A stretch of DNA of 64,000 nucleotides from Desulfonatronovibrio magnus (GTDB lineage: Bacteria; Desulfobacterota; Desulfovibrionia; Desulfovibrionales; Desulfonatronovibrionaceae). Below, piece by piece: positions 43,738-50,544 of the stretch. The position numbers were made by a program, and so were the translations under genes. How positions within the stretch are numbered: position 1 is the first letter of the stretch; each line of letters starts with the position of its first letter. The stretch spans positions 62,001 to 126,000 of the forward strand of contig NZ_JYNP01000015.1 in NCBI RefSeq assembly GCF_000934755.1. The letters are read 5' to 3'. The notes below the pieces were generated by a model. The model saw only the letters and a list, made by a program, of their open reading frames with translations. It was not told where the DNA came from and made no database searches.

Positions 43738-45138
43738 ATGAAAATAATGATAGTTGATGATGAAAAGGATATGCTTGAAGGTTTGAAGAGAATCCTTCCC
43801 TATGAGCTGAAACAATGCAACGTCACAGTTTTCTCCAATCCTGTCAGCTCTCTGGAGTATGTACGTCATAATACCATGGATCTTATTTTAATGGACGTGC
43901 GCATGCCGGAAATGGATGGCATTGAGCTTCTTGAACGTGTTTTGCAGGTTGATCCAGGATCTACTGTGATTATGATGACCGCTTACGGCAGTATTGAAAT
44001 CGCTGTACAGGCCATCAAAATGGGAGCATATGATTTTATTACCAAACCTTTTGACATACCCGACCTGGTAAGAAATATTAAGAAAGGTATTGAAAGAAAT
44101 TCTTTAATCCGTGAAAATATGTGCCTCAAGCAGCAAATCTCCCAACAGTCAGTGTTTGAAGATTTTGTGGGACAAAGTCAGCCCATGCAGAGGTTATATG
44201 AGACCATTCAATCACTGGCTCAGACAGATTATTCTGTTCTTATCCGGGGAGAATCTGGTACGGGAAAGGAGCTTGTGGCCAGAGCCATCCACGGGCTGAG
44301 TAAAAGAAAACATAAACCTCTTGTTACTATTAACTGTCCGGCCATTCCTGAGCATCTTCTGGAAAGTGAACTGTTTGGCCATAAAAAAGGCTCATTTACC
44401 GGTGCCCTCAAGGATCATAAAGGTCTTTTTATTGAGGCAGACCGTTCCAGTCTGCTGCTTGATGAGATTGCCGATATTCCTGTGAGTATCCAGACCAAAC
44501 TTTTGCGTGCTCTGCAGGAGCAGGAAGTCAGACCTCTCGGAAGCAGCAAAAACATCAGGGTTGATGTCCGCATCCTGTCTACAACCAACCAGGACCTTGA
44601 AGAAAAAATCAGGGAAAAGAGTTTCAGAGAGGATCTTTTTTACAGACTCAATGTTGTCACAGTCTCTACACCTTCATTGCGGGAGATTAAAGAAGATATC
44701 CCTCTGATTGTGCATCATTTTAATCGCCAGGTGGCTTCAGAACTTGGAGGGGAACCCAAAAAACTGTCTGGAGATGTCATGGAAGCTCTTTCCCGGCGTG
44801 ACTGGCCGGGTAATGTTCGTGAACTGCAAAATTTCATCCGCAGGATGGTTGTTTTTTCTTCCGGTCCGGAAATAAATATAGATACCTTAAATGCAGTGGA
44901 CAACAAGGAACATTCTAAGAGTCCAGGTTCGGTGGTCTGCTTAGAGTATGGGCCTGAATTGTATTCTGATGCAAAGAACAGAGTAATAAACGAGTTTACT
45001 GAAAGTTATGTGCGGGAAGTTTTTTCCAGGACCAACGGCAATATTTCTCAGGCGGCCAAGACAGCAGGCCTGAGCAGGGTGGCTTTACAGAAGATCGTCA
45101 AAAGGCTTGATATTGATCCGGATAGCTACAGACCATGA
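43738..45138 (+). CDS. sigma-54-dependent response regulator (NtrC family)
   Basis: A 466-residue regulator. Receiver domain (1-120) with the phospho-acceptor Asp53 in LILMDVRMPEMDG; AAA+ domain (about 140-380) with Walker A GESGTGKELVARAIHG and Walker B LLLDEIADIP; the sigma-54 contact loop reads GSFTGA instead of the usual GAFTGA; Fis-type helix-turn-helix at the end (NGNISQAAKTAGLSRVALQK). It is the cognate partner of the heme-c kinase just upstream and should activate sigma-54 promoters; its targets are not evident in the window. Confidence 0.95.
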   Translation: MKIMIVDDEKDMLEGLKRILPYELKQCNVTVFSNPVSSLEYVRHNTMDLILMDVRMPEMDGIELLERVLQVDPGSTVIMMTAYGSIEIAVQAIKMGAYDFITKPFDIPDLVRNIKKGIERNSLIRENMCLKQQISQQSVFEDFVGQSQPMQRLYETIQSLAQTDYSVLIRGESGTGKELVARAIHGLSKRKHKPLVTINCPAIPEHLLESELFGHKKGSFTGALKDHKGLFIEADRSSLLLDEIADIPVSIQTKLLRALQEQEVRPLGSSKNIRVDVRILSTTNQDLEEKIREKSFREDLFYRLNVVTVSTPSLREIKEDIPLIVHHFNRQVASELGGEPKKLSGDVMEALSRRDWPGNVRELQNFIRRMVVFSSGPEINIDTLNAVDNKEHSKSPGSVVCLEYGPELYSDAKNRVINEFTESYVREVFSRTNGNISQAAKTAGLSRVALQKIVKRLDIDPDSYRP

Positions 45139-45165
45139 AAAGATGCCGATTAGGGCAGAGGTTTG

Positions 45166-45256
45166 AGGTCAGAAGTCAGAGATCAGAGAACAGACATCAG
45201 AAGTCAGAAGTCAGAAGTCAGGGGGCAGAAGTCGTAAGACAGGGTGCGGAAGTCAG
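45166..45256. repeat. tandem heptanucleotide repeat (AGAAGTC-type)
   Basis: Degenerate units AGAAGTC, AGAGATC, AGAGAAC, AGACATC, AGAAGTC, AGAAGTC, AGAAGTC in seven-base phase, decaying toward GGGGGCAGAAGTC and GTAAGACAGGGTGCGGAAGT. It lies between the convergent response regulator and flagellar genes and touches the 3' end of the latter. Confidence 0.85.
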
Positions 45257-45633
45257 ACTGTCTTATCAAGAAAAACGCCTATTAGATTTTCCTGCGAACG
45301 GATTGCTTGCGCATTGCTTTCAAAAGCCCGTTCATCACGGATCATCCCGGTAATTTCTCTTGCCAGATCTGTATTGCTGGCCTCAACCGCAACTTCCTGC
45401 TGTACCATTAGCCCCTGTTCATTTTCTACAGCCTGCTGACGCTGCACAAGAGGACCCATGCTTTGATCTTCAACTATCTGAGCCGGTCGCACCCCTTGAC
45501 CCTGAGGTCCGGTTTCAAGATCTAACCGTTGAGACTTGAACTCGTCAGTGTTGATATTGGCCACATTATGAGCAGTTATATTCTGGGACAACCCAAAAGA
45601 ACTCATGGCTCCAGCACTTACTGCTATTGACAT
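45253..45633 (-). CDS. short flagellar basal-body rod-like protein (FlgC/FlgG-type ends)
   Basis: A 126-residue protein with the N-terminal heptad ASAGAMSSFGLSQNITAHNV leading to ANINTDEFKSQR, the flagellar rod/hook (Flg_bb_rod) signature, and a C-terminal SNTDLAREITGMIRDERAFESNA helix of the same family. The middle domain is very short, making it closest to FlgC in size. It is not in a flagellar operon here, so it may be an orphan paralog rather than the structural rod protein. Located at the cell envelope/rod by family. An AGGGAGGTAG-type ribosome site precedes the ATG. Confidence 0.82.
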   Translation of the reverse strand: MSIAVSAGAMSSFGLSQNITAHNVANINTDEFKSQRLDLETGPQGQGVRPAQIVEDQSMGPLVQRQQAVENEQGLMVQQEVAVEASNTDLAREITGMIRDERAFESNAQAIRSQENLIGVFLDKTV

Positions 45634-46003
45634 TTCTACCTCCCTGGTCTGAAGGGTAGTTTTTTACTGTTAAATATGTGTGCCAGTCTATCCCATTTTA
45701 AAGAAAATAGTGGCAGGCACTCCAGAACCTACTCAGGCAATAATCAGGTAACCTCCAAAATCTTGTTTTGAGGCAGGAGATACACGTGACAGCCATCCCC
45801 CATCCTTAATGCATAGGCCTTATAGTGTTCCAAATATTTTAAAAGGTCACCGTACATTAACATTGCTTTCAAGGATAAATCTAATTACAAATTGTGGCAA
45901 GTAAAGATTTTTTTCTCAGAATAGATTTCCAACAGAGCTGAGCTGTCAATGTTCCAGAAAGTCGGCAGTATTTTATAATCATTGATCATATACGGATATT
46001 TTT
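45634..46003. other. intergenic region with a degenerate family A fragment
   Basis: About 370 bases between the divergent flagellar-like and MerR genes. GTGGCAGGCACTCCAGAACC at about 45709-45728 resembles family A internal sequence; no complementary arm was found, so it is a remnant. The rest is AT-rich and must contain the promoters of both flanking genes, but none could be placed with confidence. Confidence 0.4.
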
Positions 46004-46744
46004 ATGTCACATGAGCTTTTGTCCATAAAAGAAATTGCGCGAAGACTTAAACTCCCTGAAAGCAACATTCGTTATTACCGAGACCAGTACGAACATTTTT
46101 TGCCCTCTGTAGGATCAGGCAGAATGAAGCGCTTCAAACCTGAATCTTTGCAAATCTTTCAGGATATTGCACAGGCAATGCGTCAAAAAGTACCTCGCCA
46201 GCACATTGAGCACATGCTGTCCAGCAAATATCCACATAAATCCGCAAATGTCTTTCAGCAAGGGTCAGATAATCTGCCAGTTCCCTCGAATTCCAACATG
46301 TCGACGAGCATGTACCAGAATATTTTGTCCACACAGGCCGGTGCTCTGGACAGGATGTCCAGAAGCCTGCAGTTGGAAAGAGGAATACGCCTGGAAATTA
46401 TGCAGATGCGTGAAGGTTACAGCAAATTAAAAAAAGGATTGCAGATTGTATGGCGTCAGCAGCAGAAAGCCAGAAATAACCTTTCTGAAAAAAATTTCCA
46501 TGAACGACTTGATGCCATGGAAAAGAGGCTGACAATGCTTGATCAGCAGCAAAAGCAGTTGGAAGACAAGTTACATGAAGAACTGAACCTGCTGAAAAAA
46601 GAACTGCTTAAATGCCAGTTCTGGACCAAAAGGGCTTTGCTTCAGACTTCAAATTCAAAATGGCAGCAGGGCAATAATCCTGACAGTGCGCAATCACGAG
46701 AAGATACACCTGTTCCTGATATTCCCGAAAACCATATACCATGA
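46004..46744 (+). CDS. MerR-family helix-turn-helix transcriptional regulator
   Basis: A 246-residue regulator. Winged-helix MerR domain at residues 5-75 (SIKEIARRLKLPESNIRYYR, then FKPESLQIFQDIAQAMRQ), followed by a long region that is largely coiled coil from about 120 to 205 (LQLERGIRLEIMQMREGYSK; LDAMEKRLTMLDQQQKQLED) for dimerisation, and a disordered tail. There is no cysteine pattern of metal-sensing MerR proteins, so the effector is unknown. Convergent with lpxI, eight bases between the stops. Confidence 0.88.
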   Translation: MSHELLSIKEIARRLKLPESNIRYYRDQYEHFLPSVGSGRMKRFKPESLQIFQDIAQAMRQKVPRQHIEHMLSSKYPHKSANVFQQGSDNLPVPSNSNMSTSMYQNILSTQAGALDRMSRSLQLERGIRLEIMQMREGYSKLKKGLQIVWRQQQKARNNLSEKNFHERLDAMEKRLTMLDQQQKQLEDKLHEELNLLKKELLKCQFWTKRALLQTSNSKWQQGNNPDSAQSREDTPVPDIPENHIP

Positions 46745-46752
46745 TGCCAACG

Positions 46753-47580
46753 TCATAATGGCTTGAAATCCTCAGCAAGTCCCACTATTGTAATTTTATG
46801 CTTATCAGCCAGCCTTGCAGCCTTATCACGATCAAAAAAAAGACTCTTACCAGCTTCATAGGCCAGACAGCGCGCACCTGCCTTTATCATGGTTTCAATG
46901 GTTGCGAGCCCCATGGCAGGCAGGTCAATGCGATTATCCTGATCAGGCTTGAATGTTTTGATTACAGTGAAACCTTCTTTTATCAATGATCCTGCACGCA
47001 GTATGGTCGCGTCTGTGCCCTCAATGGCCTCCACCGCTATTACGGCTTTTTCTCTGACCACAATGCACTGTCCGATGTCTAAGGCTCCAATCTGTCTAAC
47101 AATGGGCCATCCAAAATGAATATCCTCCCACTCTCTATCATCAGGCTTGCGCTTAGTGAGGTTGCCGGCGGGTGCTTGCAGTTGCGGGGTATATTGCAGA
47201 GCGGAAACAACTTTGAATCCTTCTGCCTCCAGTTCATTGATGACTGCTGTGAGTAGAGCGTTGTCATTGCGGCTGGATAATTTGAATAGCAGCTTGAGTG
47301 CTTTCATATCAGGACGCAGGCTCAGGGCTCTTGGCTTGTTTACAGGTCCGGCAAAAACTATTTCCCGCACATGCTGATCACGCATAAAGGATATAAGTCT
47401 GCCAAGCTGTCCCAGCTTAATCCATTTCATGGCATGAGCAAGTTCACTGATGGCCGGATCTGTATCATTATCAAACCCGATAACGGCCACCCGCATCCCC
47501 TTGTCAAGAGCACCTTTTGCAACAATAAATGGAAATTGCCCTCCTCCTGCTACAATGCCAAGAGTATTATCCTTCGGCAT
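46753..47580 (-). CDS. lpxI: UDP-2,3-diacylglucosamine pyrophosphatase LpxI (DUF1009 family)
   Basis: A 275-residue enzyme. The ATG at 47580 with GAGGAAAATA before it gives MPKDNTLGIVAGGGQFPFIV, the family start; a higher in-frame start at 47631 lies inside lpxA. Other LpxI features are the middle VVREKAVIAVEAIEGTDATI and the C-terminal MGLATIETMIKAGARCLAYE. LpxI hydrolyses UDP-2,3-diacylglucosamine to lipid X plus UMP, replacing LpxH in many alphaproteobacteria and deltaproteobacteria. It overlaps lpxA by 14 bases and is the last gene of the envelope operon. Confidence 0.93.
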   Translation of the reverse strand: MPKDNTLGIVAGGGQFPFIVAKGALDKGMRVAVIGFDNDTDPAISELAHAMKWIKLGQLGRLISFMRDQHVREIVFAGPVNKPRALSLRPDMKALKLLFKLSSRNDNALLTAVINELEAEGFKVVSALQYTPQLQAPAGNLTKRKPDDREWEDIHFGWPIVRQIGALDIGQCIVVREKAVIAVEAIEGTDATILRAGSLIKEGFTVIKTFKPDQDNRIDLPAMGLATIETMIKAGARCLAYEAGKSLFFDRDKAARLADKHKITIVGLAEDFKPL

Positions 47581-48379
47581 TATTTTCCTCAGAACGCTCC
47601 TTTGAGATAATACCGCGTGAAGTTGATTCAATAAATTGCACGAACTTGTCTATAGCTTGAAATCCCGAGCACTCCTGTCGAATTTTTTCAAGAGCTTCTG
47701 ATCTCTTTGCGCCGTTGGCCCAGATGATATGAAAGGCCTTTTTTATCGCTGCTATTTCCTTGCGATGAAACCCTGCCCTGCGCATGCCGATAAGGTTGGG
47801 TCCATAAGTTCTGGCACGTTCGCCTGCAGCAAGAATATAAGGAGGTACGTCCTGGGCAACTCCGCTTTTTCCACCTATAAATGCAAATTCACCGATACGC
47901 ACAAACTGATGTACAGCGCATAACCCGCCAATAACCGCATTGCGGCCGAGATGAACATGACCGGCCAGCGTAGCCCCATTGGCCATGATAACGTGGTCTT
48001 CAAGAACACAATCATGGGCGACGTGGCAGTAAGCCATCAGAAAACAATTGGAACCTATGGTGGTGACTCCCGTACCCCCGGGGGTACCGCGGTTTAGAGT
48101 GCTGTACTCCCGAATTTTGTTGTTATCCCCGATTTTAAGCCAGGTTTCTTCACCCTGATATTTTATATCCTGGGGCCCCTCTCCAATACAGGCATAGGAG
48201 TAAATATGATTGTTTTTTCCCAGAGAAGTATAATTTTTAATTTGGGCAAAAGCATCCACCCGGGTTCCATCACCCAGCATGGTGTTGCCTTCAATAATAA
48301 CGTACGGTCCAATATCAACGTTATCACCCAGCCTGCAATCTGGATCAATAATGGCTGTTGGATGAATATGACTTCCCAT
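47567..48379 (-). CDS. lpxA: UDP-N-acetylglucosamine acyltransferase
   Basis: A 270-residue left-handed beta-helix acyltransferase, the standard length. The start IHPTAIIDPDCRLGDNVDIG begins the hexapeptide repeats; the catalytic histidine lies in LMAYCHVAHDCVLEDH, and the C-terminal helical part (IGMRRAGFHRKEIAAIKKAF) is typical. It transfers a 3-hydroxyacyl chain from acyl carrier protein to UDP-GlcNAc, the first lipid A step. The start overlaps the end of fabZ by one base. Confidence 0.96.
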   Translation of the reverse strand: MGSHIHPTAIIDPDCRLGDNVDIGPYVIIEGNTMLGDGTRVDAFAQIKNYTSLGKNNHIYSYACIGEGPQDIKYQGEETWLKIGDNNKIREYSTLNRGTPGGTGVTTIGSNCFLMAYCHVAHDCVLEDHVIMANGATLAGHVHLGRNAVIGGLCAVHQFVRIGEFAFIGGKSGVAQDVPPYILAAGERARTYGPNLIGMRRAGFHRKEIAAIKKAFHIIWANGAKRSEALEKIRQECSGFQAIDKFVQFIESTSRGIISKERSEENNAEG

Positions 48380-48843
48380 CAGCCATCTTCCCTGTCAACA
48401 ATTGCTGCTGAAAATATACCTTGAGCAGCCACTTTATCTTCAACAAAGGCTTTAGCCTCCATTTTCCATAAATTCATTTTGTGCTGTCCGTACTCCACTT
48501 CGATTATCAACTGATCGCCTGGAAACACAGGACGTCGAAATCTGACTTTATCCAGACCGGCAAAAAGAAAAATTTTACCATCCATTTTATCCTTGATGCT
48601 TTTTATGACCATAATCCCGCCGGTTTGGGCCATGGATTCCAGGATAAGAACACCAGGCATAACCGGATACATGGGGAAGTGCCCCTGAAAATGAGGTTCG
48701 TTCAAGGTTATATTTTTTACGGCCCTGATAAATTTAAAAGGCTCAAAGTCAAGCACCCTGTCCACCAGCAAAAAAGGATAGCGGTGGGGCAAAAGGTCCA
48801 GTATATCCTTACTTACAATCTCTCCCTGCACTGGAGGCTTCAC
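48379..48843 (-). CDS. fabZ: 3-hydroxyacyl-[acyl-carrier-protein] dehydratase
   Basis: A 154-residue hot-dog-fold enzyme. [20 protein letters not shown] has the catalytic histidine and [15 protein letters not shown] the catalytic glutamate. It dehydrates 3-hydroxyacyl-ACP in fatty acid elongation, competing with LpxA and LpxD for the same hydroxyacyl-ACP substrates, which is why it is encoded between them. It overlaps lpxD by four bases (ATGA) and lpxA by one. Confidence 0.96.
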   Translation of the reverse strand: MKPPVQGEIVSKDILDLLPHRYPFLLVDRVLDFEPFKFIRAVKNITLNEPHFQGHFPMYPVMPGVLILESMAQTGGIMVIKSIKDKMDGKIFLFAGLDKVRFRRPVFPGDQLIIEVEYGQHKMNLWKMEAKAFVEDKVAAQGIFSAAIVDREDG

Positions 48844-49874
48844 TTGCTTTCTCCTTGTTTGAGTTGTTCCTGCATAGCCTTCATCTGATTTTCTAACTGT
48901 TTAATGCGCTTAAATGCCTGAGGAAGTTTGGGCATTAGCACGGCATTTTTTAAAAAAGTGGTATGATTCATGGCCGGTATCCCTCCACAATCTGTTTCCG
49001 GGGGAATATCCTTGCCCACCCCGGACTTGGCAGCAACACGGGACTTTCGACCAATTTTCAGGTGCCCAGCAACACCTGCCTGGCCCCCTAAGATAACGTG
49101 ATCTTCCAGTATGGAGCTTCCTGAGATGCCAACCTGAGAGACCAGAACGCTATGCTCACCCACCTGGACATTGTGCGCCACCTGCACAAGGTTATCAATT
49201 TTCACCCCCTGTCCAATAACTGTTCTGCCAAGAGTTGCTCTGTCAATAGTGGTGTTGGCCCCTATCTCTACATCATTTTCAATAACAACATTACCAAGCT
49301 GAGGTATTTTTTTTCTGCCCTGGGGTGTTTCCACAAATCCAAAACCGTCAGAGCCAATAACAGCTCCGGAATGAACTATAACCCTGTCTCCAATGGAGCA
49401 TCCTGCCATTATACTTACGTTGGGATAAATCACACAATCGCTGCCCACAGAAACATTCTCGCCAATGTACACAAAAGGAAAAACAAGCGTACCTGAGCCA
49501 ATACTCGCCCCGGAACCAATAAAAGCCATGGGATGAATATTTGCTGAAGCATGAATATTAGCAGACGGATGTATACAGGCAGCATCTCTGGCATCCTGAG
49601 CAAAGCCCTGGGGTACGGCAAATATCTGCATAACTCTTGCGAAATCCAGATAAGGATTCTGGCTGATCAAGGCAATCTTTACTTTGTGAGCGTGTTCAGG
49701 TTCAACCAGTACGCAACCTGCCCGAGTAGTCTTGAGCATGGGGATATATTTGGGGTTGGCCAGAAAAGAAATCTGATCCGGGCCTGCCTCTTCCAGAGTG
49801 CTGACCCCTTTAATCTCCATATCCTGGCCTGTCAGCTCCAAGCCTAATTGAGATGCGATTTCAGATAGCAGCAT
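48840..49874 (-). CDS. lpxD: UDP-3-O-(3-hydroxyacyl)glucosamine N-acyltransferase
   Basis: A 344-residue beta-helix acyltransferase with the LpxD-specific N-terminal uridine-binding domain (1-95: [17 protein letters not shown]) and hexapeptide repeats from about 100 to 300; [20 protein letters not shown] holds the catalytic histidine and the ending is a coiled coil ([20 protein letters not shown]). It adds the N-linked acyl chain in lipid A synthesis. It follows the Skp-like gene by nine bases. Confidence 0.96.
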   Translation of the reverse strand: MLLSEIASQLGLELTGQDMEIKGVSTLEEAGPDQISFLANPKYIPMLKTTRAGCVLVEPEHAHKVKIALISQNPYLDFARVMQIFAVPQGFAQDARDAACIHPSANIHASANIHPMAFIGSGASIGSGTLVFPFVYIGENVSVGSDCVIYPNVSIMAGCSIGDRVIVHSGAVIGSDGFGFVETPQGRKKIPQLGNVVIENDVEIGANTTIDRATLGRTVIGQGVKIDNLVQVAHNVQVGEHSVLVSQVGISGSSILEDHVILGGQAGVAGHLKIGRKSRVAAKSGVGKDIPPETDCGGIPAMNHTTFLKNAVLMPKLPQAFKRIKQLENQMKAMQEQLKQGESK

Positions 49875-49883
49875 TGTTGAACC

Positions 49884-50402
49884 TTAATTTTTTGCTTCCC
49901 AGGCTTTATTCAGCTCTTCAATAAGAGTATCGGTCAAATTTAAGGCATCACTGGCATAAATGATGCCGCTGCCCTGAGCATCAAAAATCATAGTATAGTT
50001 GTTGGCTGCACCGTATTCATTTATGACATCAAAGAGCAAATCTATGATGGGATCCGACAGTGCCTGCTCTTCCTGCTGCATTCTTGCCTGGTAACCCTGA
50101 AACATTTCCTGGAACTCTCTTACTTTGCGGCGAAGCTCGGTTTCAAGGTCCTCCTGAGCGTCCTGACTAAGCACCAGACTTTGTTTTTCCATTTCTTCAC
50201 GCATTTCTTCAAGCTTTGCCCGCTCCTGGTCAAGCTCTGCCCGCATATCCTCAAACCTTTTGGACAGCTTATTTAGAGCTTCTTCACCCGGCTTGGATGT
50301 TTCAAGCACTCTTTGCACTTCCACATATGCAAACTTTTCTGCTGCCGCAGCATTACAAAACAGAAGCAGCATGGCTGATAAAATAATGATTGTTTTTCTC
50401 AT
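49884..50402 (-). CDS. skp: OmpH/Skp-family periplasmic chaperone
   Basis: A 172-residue protein with a signal peptide (1-20, cleaved after AAAA) and a long charged alpha-helical hairpin (about 40-130: KRFEDMRAELDQERAKLEEM and onward), flanked by the strands FAYVEVQRVL and NYTMIFDAQGSGIIYAS that build the trimer base of Skp. It holds unfolded outer-membrane proteins in the periplasm and delivers them to BamA, encoded upstream in the same operon. Confidence 0.93.
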   Translation of the reverse strand: MRKTIIILSAMLLLFCNAAAAEKFAYVEVQRVLETSKPGEEALNKLSKRFEDMRAELDQERAKLEEMREEMEKQSLVLSQDAQEDLETELRRKVREFQEMFQGYQARMQQEEQALSDPIIDLLFDVINEYGAANNYTMIFDAQGSGIIYASDALNLTDTLIEELNKAWEAKN

Positions 50403-50494
50403 CTGTTAATACTCCTCGTACATTGAGAATTTAGTGTCTTATTCTTTAATCCCTGCCATCAATAACATGAAAACCAGATGTTCTGCGTTTTCCA

Positions 50495-50536
50495 CCTTCA
50501 GCCTTCAGCCTCCAGCCTTCAGCCTTCAGTCTTCAG
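50495..50536. repeat. tandem heptanucleotide repeat (CCTTCAG x6)
   Basis: Six contiguous units: CCTTCAG, CCTTCAG, CCTCCAG, CCTTCAG, CCTTCAG, TCTTCAG. It lies between bamA and the skp-like gene inside the envelope operon. It is the complement of the GGCTGAA array at 1254-1281. Confidence 0.92.
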
Positions 50537-50544
50537 TTTTCACC

